Program-made: the position numbers and the translations under genes | Assembly: GCA_000492175.2 (NCBI GenBank) | Contig: CP097573.1 | Coordinates: 310,001-374,000 of the forward strand | Direction of reading: 5' to 3' | DNA: 64,000 nucleotides | From: Firmicutes bacterium ASF500 | GTDB taxonomy: Bacteria; Bacillota; Clostridia; Oscillospirales; Oscillospiraceae | Notes under the pieces: generated by a model | Database searches by the model: none | Seen by the model: the letters and a program-made list of their open reading frames with translations, nothing else | Told to the model about the DNA's origin: nothing | Shown: in pieces, positions 25,506 through 34,147 of the stretch | Layout: every line of letters starts with the position of its first letter | How positions within the stretch are numbered: position 1 is the stretch's first letter

Positions 25506-26054
25506 TCATCCGTTATTTGATTGATCCAGCATGGAACGAAATTCGTCCAGCAGAGAGTATTCCTCAAAGGTCCCATCTGGGTTTAATCTGTAGGAGCGGG
25601 GCCCGTCCGGGCGTTGCTGGAATTGTTCGGGGTTGTCCGTGATGATGAAGCTCGGACTGGGTAAATCGTCAAAATATACAATCTCCAAGCGGTCCACAGC
25701 CCTCCGCACCTGATGAAAGTCGTACAGCCTGAGGGCGGTCGTAGCGGCGAGAGCGCCCACAGCGATGAGGCACAGGGCCAGCACCGCCCGCCTGACGAGG
25801 CTCCGGAGCTTCTCTTTTTGAGGCGCGGCCTTCTCCATTCCAGCCGGAGGCTGTTCCATCTCGTCGTGGACCAGGTAGTCCAGCGGGACGCCGTACAGTC
25901 CGCTCAGGCTCACCAGATTATCCAGCGCGGGGACCGCCGTTCCCACCTCCCATCTTGATACCGCCTGGCGGGAGACGTTCAGCGCCTCCGCCAGCTCCAG
26001 CTGAGTCAGTCCCTGTTCCTTCCGAAGCCGGGACAGCTTTTCCTTCAATTCCAT
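25506..26054 (-). CDS. XRE-family regulator with membrane anchor
   Basis: 182 residues. An N-terminal HTH ('LSRLRKEQGLTQLELAEALNVSRQAVSRWEVGTAVPALDNLVSLSGLYGVPLDYLV') is followed by a single membrane helix ('AVLALCLIAVGALAATTALRLY', about 93-115) and a short extracytoplasmic domain. This architecture suggests a membrane-tethered sensor-repressor. The leader contains two palindromes downstream of a good promoter, probable autoregulatory operators. Confidence 0.85.
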   Translation of the reverse strand: MELKEKLSRLRKEQGLTQLELAEALNVSRQAVSRWEVGTAVPALDNLVSLSGLYGVPLDYLVHDEMEQPPAGMEKAAPQKEKLRSLVRRAVLALCLIAVGALAATTALRLYDFHQVRRAVDRLEIVYFDDLPSPSFIITDNPEQFQQRPDGPRSYRLNPDGTFEEYSLLDEFRSMLDQSNNG

Positions 26055-26102
26055 CTACGTTCACCTCGTCAAGTCTAAGAGGGGAGGGTCAAAAAGTAAA
26101 CC

Positions 26103-26147
26103 GCAACCCCGTTGCATTGTAAAAAATTGAGGGCAACCGGCGGTTGC
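26103..26147. promoter_or_regulatory. Two operator-like palindromes (GCAAC-N-GTTGC)
   Basis: GCAACCCCGTTGC (26103-26115) and GCAACCGGCGGTTGC (26133-26147) have centres 31 bp apart, about three helical turns. They lie between the minus-strand promoter at 26166-26194 and the XRE gene, so binding would block that transcript. Confidence 0.6.
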
Positions 26148-26165
26148 GCGGGGACGTTTTACTTG

Positions 26166-26194
26166 ATTATACCGAAGAAAACGTCATTTCGCAA
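26166..26194 (-). promoter_or_regulatory. Promoter of the XRE-hypothetical operon
   Basis: On the minus strand: TTGCGA (26189-26194), a 17-base spacer and TATAAT (26166-26171). The leader to the ATG at 26054 is about 100 bases and holds the two palindromes. Confidence 0.75.
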
Positions 26195-26255
26195 GCGGCC
26201 CGCGGTTTTTCGAAAGAATTTCAAATTGGGTCTTTTCTTTTTGTATATTCATGTA

Positions 26256-26261
26256 TATAAT
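26256..26261 (+). promoter_or_regulatory. -10 element of the nusB operon
   Basis: TATAAT in an AT-rich stretch about 40 bases before nusB, with only a poor -35 (TTTTCT, 17 bases upstream). It would start the transcript of nusB through recN. Confidence 0.5.
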
Positions 26262-26301
26262 ACTATAGGAAGTTTTGGACCGACATTAGGAGGCTGCACC
26301 T

Positions 26302-26820
26302 ATGACAAGAAGCAACGCGAGAGAGATCGCCGTGCATATCATTTTTACCCTGGGCTTCGACACCCGAAGCGCCCAAGAGATTTTAGACGCCGAGCTCACC
26401 CGGGAGCGGTTCCAGGAGTTGGCGGAGGAGCTGCCCCTGTATGAGCAGTTCCCCAACGAGAAGCAGGAGCGCTACATACGGGAGCTGGTCCAGGGGGTAT
26501 TCGCCCACGGGCCGGAGCTGGACGACTGCATCAGCCGCTATTCGGTGGGCTGGTCCTTTGCCCGCATCCCCCGTATGGCGGCGGCGGTGATGCGTACCGC
26601 CATGTATGAGGTGCTCTACATGTCCGATATCCCCAACGCCGCCGCAATCAACGAGGCGGTGGAGATCGCCAAGAGGTACGAGCCGGCGGAGGTGGTGTCC
26701 TTCCTCAACGGGATTTTGGGCACCTTCGTTCGGACGGAGTGCGAGGACGCCCCTCCCAAGCCGGAGAAGAAGGCCCCGGAGGAGAGTCCGGAGGGAGAGC
26801 CTGCGGAGGAGGAGGCCTGA
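26302..26820 (+). CDS. nusB: Transcription antitermination factor NusB
   Basis: 172 residues. NusB with NusE binds boxA RNA and supports rRNA antitermination. The family core ends with 'INEAVEIAKRYEPAEVVSFLNGILGTFVR', and the N-terminus 'TRSNAREIAVHIIFTLGFD' fits. A charged Pro/Glu tail (about 145-172) extends past the usual end. ATG follows AGGAGGCTGCACCT. Its stop overlaps the next start (TGATG). First gene of the cluster up to recN. Confidence 0.95.
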   Translation: MTRSNAREIAVHIIFTLGFDTRSAQEILDAELTRERFQELAEELPLYEQFPNEKQERYIRELVQGVFAHGPELDDCISRYSVGWSFARIPRMAAAVMRTAMYEVLYMSDIPNAAAINEAVEIAKRYEPAEVVSFLNGILGTFVRTECEDAPPKPEKKAPEESPEGEPAEEEA

Positions 26821-27752
26821 TGTCCGTCCTGGGTCTGGATACCAGCAACTATACCACCTCCGCCGCCACATTTGACGGACAGCGGGGGGAGAACGTTGGC
26901 CGTCTGCTGGATGTGCGCCCCGGCGAGCTGGGCCTGCGGCAGAGCGATGCCCTGTTTCAGCATGTGAAGCGTCTGCCTCCGCTTCTGGAGGAGCTTTTGG
27001 GGGAGGGGCGGACCCTCCAGGCCGTGGGGGCCTCCACCCGCCCCAGGGCGGTGGAGGGCTCCTATATGCCCTGCTTCCTGGCTGGAGAGGGCCAGGGCCG
27101 GGGAATCGCCGCCGCCCTGGGTGTCCCCTTTTACGCCCACTCCCACCAACAGGGGCACCTGGCCGCCGCCGCCTGGTCCGCCGGACGGCTAGATGTGCTG
27201 GACGCCCCGTTCCTGGCTTGGCACCTGTCAGGGGGGACTACCGAACTACTCCTTGTAAAGCCAGAAGGCTTTACGGTTGCAGCCGAGATTATCGGCGGCA
27301 CCAGCGATCTGTCCGCCGGTCAGCTCATCGACCGCACCGGCGTGCTTCTGGGACTGCAATTCCCGGCGGGGAAGGCGCTGGACGAGCTGTATCACCAGTC
27401 GGATGCCTGCCATAAGCCGAGGGTAAAGCTGAAAGACCTTACATTTTCCCTGTCTGGGATGGAGAACCAGATCAAGGCCCTGGCGGAGCGGGGCGAGGAA
27501 AAAGCCAGCGTTGCCCGCTTTGCCATCGACGCGGTAGCCGATGTGGTTCTCCGGGCCACGGAGGAGGCCCGAGCGCGGTACCCCGGTCTGCCGGTGCTGT
27601 GCTCCGGCGGAGTGGCCTCCAACAGCCGCCTGCGGGCGGTGCTGACGGCGATGGAGGACGTCCTCTTCGCCGAGCCCCGGTATTCTACTGACAACGCCAT
27701 GGGGACGGCCATCCTCACCTGGCGGGCGCTGAACGTGGAGGCGGAGCGATGA
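26820..27752 (+). CDS. TsaD/Kae1-like protein (peptidase M22 paralog)
   Basis: 310 residues of the ASKHA-fold glycoprotease family. 'VLGLDTSNYTTSAA' is the N-terminal phosphate loop, 'HSHQQGHLAAA' the metal-binding HxxxH pair, 'AWHLSGGTTELL' a nucleotide loop and 'STDNAMGTAIL' the C-terminal Asp. True TsaD makes t6A37 in tRNA; this shorter clostridial paralog is regularly found between nusB and xseA and its role is not established. Starts in the TGATG overlap with nusB and ends in an ATGA overlap with xseA. Confidence 0.85.
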   Translation: MSVLGLDTSNYTTSAATFDGQRGENVGRLLDVRPGELGLRQSDALFQHVKRLPPLLEELLGEGRTLQAVGASTRPRAVEGSYMPCFLAGEGQGRGIAAALGVPFYAHSHQQGHLAAAAWSAGRLDVLDAPFLAWHLSGGTTELLLVKPEGFTVAAEIIGGTSDLSAGQLIDRTGVLLGLQFPAGKALDELYHQSDACHKPRVKLKDLTFSLSGMENQIKALAERGEEKASVARFAIDAVADVVLRATEEARARYPGLPVLCSGGVASNSRLRAVLTAMEDVLFAEPRYSTDNAMGTAILTWRALNVEAER

Positions 27753-29020
27753 GAGAGGACGCCATTCTGAGCCCCAGCCAGGTGGGCCAGTATTTGAAAA
27801 CTATGATGGACCGGGACCATCTCCTATCCCGGCTGCTGGTGCGGGGGGAGCTGTCCAACTACAAGATGTACCCCTCGGGGCACCACTATTTTACTCTCAA
27901 GGACGGGGAGGGGGCCCTGCGGTGCGTTATGTTCCGCAGTGACGCTGTTTCCCTCCGGTTCCGCCCGGAAAACGGGATGCAGGTCATCGCTGCCGGACGG
28001 GTGACCGTCTTTCCCCGGGACGGACAGTATCAGATGTACTGCGCCCGCCTCACCCCCGAGGGGGTGGGGGACCTGGCCCTGGCCTTTGAGCAGCTGAAGG
28101 AGAAGCTGGCCCGAGAGGGCCTGTTCGACCTGGGGCACAAGAAGGAAATTCCGGCCTTTCCCGGGAAAATTGCCCTTATTACCTCGCCCGCCGGAGCGGC
28201 GGTGCGGGATATGATCCGTATTTTAGGGGCCCGCTGGCCCCTGTCCGAGGTCAAGGTGATTCCTGTCCGGGTTCAGGGGGCGGAGGCCCCCCAGGAGATC
28301 GCCGCCGCGATTCAGTGGGTCAACTGGCACGGCCTGGCCGACCTGATTATCACCGGGCGGGGGGGCGGTTCCATGGAGGACCTGTGGGCCTTCAACGAGG
28401 AGGCGGTGGCCCGGGCCATTTACCGCTCGGAGGTCCCTGTGATTTCCGCCGTGGGTCACGAGCCCGATGTGACCATTGCCGACTTTGCGGCCGACCTGCG
28501 GGCGTCCACCCCCTCCAACGCCGCCGAGCTGGCGGTGCCCGACCAGAATGAGATCTACGCCGCCCTCCTGGGGGCGGGGGAGCGGCTGGAGGGGAGCACA
28601 GCCGCCCGGCTGGCCCGGTACCGTCAGGCGCTGGACCGGCTGGCCAACAGCCGCCCCATGACGGAGCCCGCCGCCTATTTTCGGGAGAAGCGCCTGCTGC
28701 TGGACTATCAGAGCAGCCGTCTGGCCCACGGCCTCCAACGGAACGCCGCCGCCCAGCGGGAGCGGCTGGGCCGGCTGACCCAGTCCCTTCCGAACAGCGC
28801 CGCCCGAACGATGACCAAGCGCCGGGAGCGTCTCAACGCCCTGGCCGCCTCTCTGGACGCTTTGAGCCCCTTAAAGGTTCTGGGCCGGGGCTACTCCATC
28901 GCCCAGCGGGAGGACGGGAGGGCGCTTACCTCTGTGAAGGACGTGAGCGCGGGGGACACACTGAAGCTTACACTGTCAGACGGCAATATTGATTGCCAGG
29001 TGCTGGATAAAGGAGATTGA
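27749..29020 (+). CDS. xseA: Exodeoxyribonuclease VII large subunit
   Basis: 423 residues. N-terminal OB fold ('VGQYLKTMMDRDHLLSRLLVRGELSNYKMYPSGHHYFTLKD'), then the nuclease domain with 'IALITSPAGAAVRDMIRIL', 'LIITGRGGGSMEDLWAFNEE' and 'ISAVGHEPDVTIADFAADLRASTPSNAAEL', and a C-terminal coiled coil. With XseB it degrades single-stranded DNA in both directions. Overlaps the previous gene (ATGA). Confidence 0.97.
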   Translation: MREDAILSPSQVGQYLKTMMDRDHLLSRLLVRGELSNYKMYPSGHHYFTLKDGEGALRCVMFRSDAVSLRFRPENGMQVIAAGRVTVFPRDGQYQMYCARLTPEGVGDLALAFEQLKEKLAREGLFDLGHKKEIPAFPGKIALITSPAGAAVRDMIRILGARWPLSEVKVIPVRVQGAEAPQEIAAAIQWVNWHGLADLIITGRGGGSMEDLWAFNEEAVARAIYRSEVPVISAVGHEPDVTIADFAADLRASTPSNAAELAVPDQNEIYAALLGAGERLEGSTAARLARYRQALDRLANSRPMTEPAAYFREKRLLLDYQSSRLAHGLQRNAAAQRERLGRLTQSLPNSAARTMTKRRERLNALAASLDALSPLKVLGRGYSIAQREDGRALTSVKDVSAGDTLKLTLSDGNIDCQVLDKGD

Positions 29021-29022
29021 CG

Positions 29023-29259
29023 ATGGCCGCGAAAAAGAAGCTGAATTTTGAGGGCTCCATGGCCCGGCTGGAGGAGATCGTGTCCCTGCTGGAGCGGGGA
29101 GACGCCCCCCTGGACCAGGCAATGGCCCTCTTTGAGGAGGGGGCCAAGCTGCTGCGGGAGTGTACCAGGCAGCTGGACGAGGCGGAGCAGAGGGTCACCC
29201 TGCTGACCGCAGGAAAAGACGGAGAAATTGTGGAGGAGCCCTTCGCGGGCAGTGGCTGA
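29023..29259 (+). CDS. xseB: Exodeoxyribonuclease VII small subunit
   Basis: 78 residues, the usual size: 'LNFEGSMARLEEIVSLLERGDAPLDQAMALFEEGAKLLRECTRQLDEAEQRV'. ATG at 29023 with AAAGGAGATTGACG, two bases after the xseA stop. Several XseB copies coat the XseA coiled coil. Confidence 0.95.
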   Translation: MAAKKKLNFEGSMARLEEIVSLLERGDAPLDQAMALFEEGAKLLRECTRQLDEAEQRVTLLTAGKDGEIVEEPFAGSG

Positions 29260-29260
29260 C

Positions 29261-30139
29261 ATGGAAAAAGACTTTACAGAGAGAATGGAACAGGACCGGG
29301 CCCTGATTGAGGATTATCTGTCCAAGGCCTTCGCATCGGAGCCCCGGTACGCCGACCTGCAGGAGGCGATGGAGTACTCCCTGCTGGCCGGAGGCAAGCG
29401 GGTCAGGCCGGTGCTCGCGCTGGAGACCTGCCGTCTGTGCGGCGGGGACCCGATGACGGCCCTGCCCTTCGCCTGCGCCGTGGAGATGGTTCACACCTAT
29501 TCCCTGATCCACGACGACCTGCCCGCTATGGACGACGACGAGCTGCGCCGGGGCCGGCCCACGAACCACGTGGTCTACGGGGAGGCCACCGCCATTCTGG
29601 CGGGGGACGCCCTGCTCACCGCCGCCTTCTGCCACCTGACCCGGGCCCAGCTCACCGCCGGACAGGTAGCGGCGGCGGTGGCCTGCTTGGCCCAGGCCGC
29701 CGGCTCCGCCGGAATGGTGGGCGGACAGGCCCTGGATATGGCCGGGGAGGGCCGCGCGCTGGACCGGGAGGAGCTGGAGCTGCTCCAGAGCTTGAAGACG
29801 GGGGCGCTGATCTGCGCCGCCGCCGAGCTGGGCTGTATCGCCGCCGGAGGCAGCGGGGAGCAGCGCAAGCAGGTCCGCATCTATGCCCAGGCTCTGGGCC
29901 GGGCCTTCCAGGTCCGGGACGATATGCTGGATGTCACCAGTTCGGAAGCCGCCTTGGGCAAACCGGTGGGCTCCGACCAGATCAACGAGAAGAGCACCTT
30001 CGTCACCGCTCTGGGGCTGGACGGCTGCGCCAAGCTGGTGGACCGGCTCACCCAGCAGGGGGTCGAGGCGCTGGAGTCCTTCCAGGAGCCCGATTTCCAT
30101 ATCTGGCTGGCCAACCAGCTGGCCCGCCGGGACAAATGA
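29261..30139 (+). CDS. ispA: Polyprenyl (farnesyl/geranylgeranyl) diphosphate synthase
   Basis: 292 residues. Trans-prenyltransferase that condenses IPP with DMAPP/GPP. First Asp-rich motif 'LIHDDLPAMDDDELRRG' and second 'FQVRDDMLDVTSS', plus 'LLAGGKRVRPVL'. Placement between xseB and dxs matches the IspA-type farnesyl diphosphate synthase of Firmicutes. The ATG lies one base after the xseB stop; chain length is inferred, not shown. Confidence 0.93.
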   Translation: MEKDFTERMEQDRALIEDYLSKAFASEPRYADLQEAMEYSLLAGGKRVRPVLALETCRLCGGDPMTALPFACAVEMVHTYSLIHDDLPAMDDDELRRGRPTNHVVYGEATAILAGDALLTAAFCHLTRAQLTAGQVAAAVACLAQAAGSAGMVGGQALDMAGEGRALDREELELLQSLKTGALICAAAELGCIAAGGSGEQRKQVRIYAQALGRAFQVRDDMLDVTSSEAALGKPVGSDQINEKSTFVTALGLDGCAKLVDRLTQQGVEALESFQEPDFHIWLANQLARRDK

Positions 30140-30158
30140 CCGGGATGGGGGAATTACC

Positions 30159-32018
30159 TTGACCACACCCAAACAATATGAGCCCGTCCTCGCCCGCCTG
30201 ACCGATCAGGAGGGGGAGGTCCTGTGCGCCCAGCTGCGTCGGGAGCTGGTGGAGGATGTGTCCAAAACCGGCGGGCATCTGGGCTCCAATCTGGGGGCAG
30301 TGGAGCTGACGGTGGCCCTACACCGGGTCTTCGACACCTCGGTGGACCGGCTGGTTTTTGACGTGGGTCACCAGTGCTACCCCCACAAGATGCTCACCGG
30401 GCGGCGGGAGGCCATGTCCACCCTGCGGCAGTACGGCGGCATCGCCGGCTTCCCCAAGCCCAACGAGAGCGTCCACGACGCCTTTATCGCCGGGCACGCC
30501 TCCAACTCGGTGGCGGTGGCCCTGGGGATGGCCCGGGCCAGGACAATGCTGGAGGAGGATTACAAGGTAATCGCCCTCATCGGCGACGGCGCTCTCACCG
30601 GCGGACTGGCCTATGAGGGGCTGTCCAACGCGGGGAAGTGCGGCCAGCAGATTCTGGTGATTCTCAACGACAACGGCATGTCCATCACCCCCAATGTAGG
30701 CGGGGTGGCTGACCACCTGGCCAAACAGCGCCTCAAGCCCCAATACCTCACGTTTAAAAAGCACTACCGCCGGATTATGAACAAAACCAGGCCCGGCCGG
30801 GCGGTCTATGGGGTGACCCACCGGATCAAGCAGGCCTTGAAGCAGTCTCTGCTTCCGTGCAGTATGTTTGAGAACATGGGCTTTCGCTACCTGGGGCCGG
30901 TGAACGGCCACGACCTGCCCATGCTGACCAAAATTTTGCAGTACGCCAAGGACATGGACGAGCCGGTCCTGCTCCACGTCAAGACTGTAAAGGGAAAGGG
31001 CTTTCTTCCTGCGGAGGAAAATCCAGACGCCTTTCACGGAGTTTCTCCCTTTGATCCCCTGACGGGAAAGCCCAAAAAGGAGCCGTCGGACAACTTCTCC
31101 GCCGTTTTTGGCCGGACACTGACCCGGCTGGCCAAGAAGGACAGACGGGTGTGCGCCATCACCGCCGCTATGACGGGGGGGACGGGGCTGGAGCGCTTCG
31201 CCCAGACTTTCCCCGACCGCTTTTTCGACGTGGGAATCGCGGAGGGCTGTGCCGCCGCTATGGCTGCGGGGATGGCAAAACAGCGGGCGATTCCTGTCTT
31301 CGCGGTGTACTCCACCTTCCTCCAGCGGGCCTACGACATGCTCCTTCACGACGCGGCCATTGACAATCTCCACGTTGTGCTGGGGGTGGACCGGGCCGGG
31401 CTGGTAGGGGACGACGGCGAGACCCACCACGGCCTGTTTGACGCCGCTTTTCTGGACACCGTCCCCAACATGACGGTGCTGGCTCCCTCCAGCTTTGCCG
31501 AGCTGGAGGTCATGCTGGAGCGGGCCCTCTTTCAAATCCAGGGCCCGGTGGCCGTCCGATACCCCAGGGGGGGCGAGGGCAAATACCTGGGCACCGGCGG
31601 CGACGGACCGGCGGAGATCCTGCGGTGGGGGAGCGACATCACACTGGTGAGCTACGGCATGTCCATCAACGACGTGCTGGAGGCCGCCCAGCTCCTGGAG
31701 GGCCGGGGCGTCCAGGCGGAGGTTGTAAAGCTGAATCAGCTTACACCACTTGCGCCAGAATTGGTTGAGCTGTCCGTACGCAAGACGGGGGTCCTGCTGA
31801 TGGCGGAGGAGCAGTCTGCCCGGGGTTGTGTCGGCCAGCGGCTGGCCTCCCGGCTGGAGCAGGCCGGGCTTCCGGCCAAAACGGTCCTGCTCAACTGCGG
31901 GACGGGCTTTGTGCCCCACGGAGCCGCCAATTTGCTGAAACGTGACCTGTCCCTGGACGGGGAAGGAATTTTTAAAAAAGCGCTGGAGGTGTTGGGACGT
32001 GGCGAAACAGCGCCTTGA
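30159..32018 (+). CDS. dxs: 1-deoxy-D-xylulose-5-phosphate synthase
   Basis: 619 residues. Thiamine-diphosphate enzyme that joins pyruvate and glyceraldehyde 3-phosphate, the first step of the MEP isoprenoid pathway. ThDP/Mg site 'IGDGALTGGLAYEGLSNAG...VILNDN'; catalytic His region 'GHQCYPHKMLTGR'; 'FDVGIAEG' carries the conserved Glu; the transketolase C-domain follows. No ATG fits the frame; TTG at 30159 behind GGGGGAATTACC is the best start. The 3' end overlaps tlyA by 20 bp. Confidence 0.95.
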   Translation: MTTPKQYEPVLARLTDQEGEVLCAQLRRELVEDVSKTGGHLGSNLGAVELTVALHRVFDTSVDRLVFDVGHQCYPHKMLTGRREAMSTLRQYGGIAGFPKPNESVHDAFIAGHASNSVAVALGMARARTMLEEDYKVIALIGDGALTGGLAYEGLSNAGKCGQQILVILNDNGMSITPNVGGVADHLAKQRLKPQYLTFKKHYRRIMNKTRPGRAVYGVTHRIKQALKQSLLPCSMFENMGFRYLGPVNGHDLPMLTKILQYAKDMDEPVLLHVKTVKGKGFLPAEENPDAFHGVSPFDPLTGKPKKEPSDNFSAVFGRTLTRLAKKDRRVCAITAAMTGGTGLERFAQTFPDRFFDVGIAEGCAAAMAAGMAKQRAIPVFAVYSTFLQRAYDMLLHDAAIDNLHVVLGVDRAGLVGDDGETHHGLFDAAFLDTVPNMTVLAPSSFAELEVMLERALFQIQGPVAVRYPRGGEGKYLGTGGDGPAEILRWGSDITLVSYGMSINDVLEAAQLLEGRGVQAEVVKLNQLTPLAPELVELSVRKTGVLLMAEEQSARGCVGQRLASRLEQAGLPAKTVLLNCGTGFVPHGAANLLKRDLSLDGEGIFKKALEVLGRGETAP

Positions 32019-32811
32019 TGTTGCCCTGGTCGGGCTGGGCCTGGTGGAGAGCCGGCAAAAGGCCCAGGCCCTGATTATGGCCGGAGAGGTCTATGTCAAC
32101 GGGCAGAAGCAGCTGAAAGCCGGGGCGGCGGTGGCGGAGGACGACGCCATTGAGGTCCGGGAAAAGAAACCCCTGCGCTATGTGAGCCGGGGCGGCTTGA
32201 AGCTGGAGAAGGCCATGCGGCTGTGGCCCATCCACCTGGACGGAAAGACCTGCGCTGACATCGGCGCCTCCACCGGCGGCTTCACCGACTGTATGCTTCA
32301 AAACGGGGCGAAGCTGGTGTACGCGGTGGACGTGGGCTACAACCAGCTGGACTGGCGGCTGCGCACCCACCCGCAGGTGGTGTGCATGGAGCGGACCAAC
32401 GCCCGGTATCTGACCCGGGAGCACATCCCCGAGCCTCTGGATTTCTTTTCCATGGACGTGTCCTTCATCTCCCTCAGCCTGATTCTGCCCGCCCTGCGGC
32501 CGCTGATGAGGGAGAACGGCCAAGCGGTCTGTCTCATTAAGCCCCAGTTTGAGGCCGGGAAGGATAAGGTGGGCAAAAAGGGGGTCGTCCGGGACCCGGC
32601 GGTCCATCTGGAGGTGCTGGAGCGCTTTCTGGAATACGCCCCCCGGGCCGGTTACACAGTGCGGGACCTTACATTTTCTCCCATCAAGGGCCCGGAGGGG
32701 AACATCGAATATCTGGGCTGTCTCCAGGCGGGGGAGGGCCCCGCCTACGGGGGAGACCTGAGCGCTCTGGTGGAGCAGTCCCACAGCGCCTGGAAGGAGG
32801 AACAGCCATGA
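31999..32811 (+). CDS. tlyA: TlyA family rRNA (cytidine-2'-O)-methyltransferase
   Basis: 270 residues: N-terminal S4 RNA-binding domain ('KQRLDVALVGLGLVESRQKAQALIMAGEVYVNG') and FtsJ-like SAM domain ('CADIGASTGGFTDCMLQNGAKLVYAVDVGYNQLDWRLR', 'DFFSMDVSFISL', 'LIKPQFEAGK'). TlyA methylates cytidines of 16S and/or 23S rRNA. GTG at 31999 with GGAGGTG seven bases upstream, inside the dxs end. ATGA overlap with nadK. Confidence 0.92.
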   Translation: MAKQRLDVALVGLGLVESRQKAQALIMAGEVYVNGQKQLKAGAAVAEDDAIEVREKKPLRYVSRGGLKLEKAMRLWPIHLDGKTCADIGASTGGFTDCMLQNGAKLVYAVDVGYNQLDWRLRTHPQVVCMERTNARYLTREHIPEPLDFFSMDVSFISLSLILPALRPLMRENGQAVCLIKPQFEAGKDKVGKKGVVRDPAVHLEVLERFLEYAPRAGYTVRDLTFSPIKGPEGNIEYLGCLQAGEGPAYGGDLSALVEQSHSAWKEEQP

Positions 32812-33680
32812 AGATCGTGCTCAGCGCCAACCCCTACCGGGACAAAGGGATGCGGGCGGCTCTGGAGGCCAGACGCATTCTGGAGCACGCCGGGGCCCAG
32901 ACCGCTCTGTGCCTGCCCTTCCAGCCCAAGAAGGGGGACCGGCTGGACCTGCCCCGGCACGTCACGCTGTCCACCATGGAGGAGGAGCTGCCTGGGGCGG
33001 ACCTGCTGGTCTGCTTTGGAGGGGACGGCACCATCCTCCACGCCGCCCGGGACGCCACCCGCTGCGGAGTGCCCATCCTGGGGGTGAACATGGGCAGTGT
33101 GGGCTTTATGGCCGAGCTGGAGCGGGGTGAGCTGCCTCTGCTGGCCCCGCTGGCCCAGGGGATGTACACCGTGGAGGACCGGATGATGCTGGATATCCAG
33201 GTGCTCCGGGGAAACAAGGTGATCCATGAGGACTCCGCCCTGAACGACGCCGTGATCTCCAAGGGTTCTATGGCCCGGGTGGCGGAGATGGAGGTGCTGG
33301 CAGACCGTGTAAAGGTAACTACCATTATAGGAGATGGCGTCATTGTAGCCACCCCCACCGGTTCCACCGCATACTCCATGTCGGCGGGAGGGCCCATTGT
33401 GGAGCCCACCTCCAGCTGTATCCTGGTCACCCCGGTCTGCGCCCATCAGCTGACGGCCCGGGCCATGGTGCTGGCTCCGGAGCGTATCGTCACAGTCCAG
33501 CTCCCCAGAGGGAACCGCAAGTATTTATACTTGTCAATTGACGGGGGAAAGGCCGTTCGGCTGACCGGAGGGGACCGGGTGGAGATCCGCCGCAGTGACC
33601 GGCCTACCCGGCTGGTCCGGCTGGCTGACCGCAGTTTTTATCAGGTGATTAACCAGAAATTGGGAGGGCTGACACAATGA
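32808..33680 (+). CDS. nadK: NAD kinase
   Basis: 290 residues. Phosphorylates NAD to NADP. Family motifs: 'CFGGDGTILHAAR' (GGDGT), 'GVNMGSVGFMAEL', 'ALNDAVISKG' (NE/ND motif) and 'TPTGSTAYSMSAGGPIV'. ATGA overlaps on both sides (tlyA before, argR after). Confidence 0.96.
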   Translation: MKIVLSANPYRDKGMRAALEARRILEHAGAQTALCLPFQPKKGDRLDLPRHVTLSTMEEELPGADLLVCFGGDGTILHAARDATRCGVPILGVNMGSVGFMAELERGELPLLAPLAQGMYTVEDRMMLDIQVLRGNKVIHEDSALNDAVISKGSMARVAEMEVLADRVKVTTIIGDGVIVATPTGSTAYSMSAGGPIVEPTSSCILVTPVCAHQLTARAMVLAPERIVTVQLPRGNRKYLYLSIDGGKAVRLTGGDRVEIRRSDRPTRLVRLADRSFYQVINQKLGGLTQ

Positions 33681-34129
33681 AGAGTGTACGACAGAGAGCA
33701 ATTTTAGACATCATACAATCCAGGGATATCGACACTCAGGAGCAGCTTCTGGAGGAGCTGCGGGCTCAGGGCTTCACCACCACTCAGGCCACCATTTCCC
33801 GGGACATCAAGGACCTGCGCCTGGTGAAGGAGCTCACCGGCACGGGCAGCTACCGCTACGCCCTGTCCGACCGGAAGTCCTCCGCCGCCTCGGACACCCG
33901 CCTGCGGAACATCTTCAAGGAGGGAGTGGTCTCGGTGGACGTGGCCCAAAACATCGTAGTGGTCCGCACCATGCCTGGACTGGCCTCCGCCGCCTGCTCC
34001 GCCCTGGACAACATGGAGATCGACGGCGTGGTGGGCACGCTGGCCGGGGATGACACCGGCATTTTGATTATGCGGGACAGCGCCTCCGCCCAGCAGTTCA
34101 ACGGCGAGGTACACAAGCTCCTGCGTTGA
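33677..34129 (+). CDS. argR: Arginine repressor
   Basis: 150 residues. N-terminal winged helix ('RQRAILDIIQSRDIDTQEQLLEELRAQGFTTTQATISRDIKDLRLVKE') and C-terminal arginine-binding, hexamerization domain ('MPGLASAACSALDNMEIDGVVGTLAGDDTGILIMRD'). Represses arginine synthesis and may activate catabolism. Classical neighbour of recN in Firmicutes. Confidence 0.96.
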   Translation: MKSVRQRAILDIIQSRDIDTQEQLLEELRAQGFTTTQATISRDIKDLRLVKELTGTGSYRYALSDRKSSAASDTRLRNIFKEGVVSVDVAQNIVVVRTMPGLASAACSALDNMEIDGVVGTLAGDDTGILIMRDSASAQQFNGEVHKLLR

Positions 34130-34147
34130 CGGGAGGAGGATACGGCT

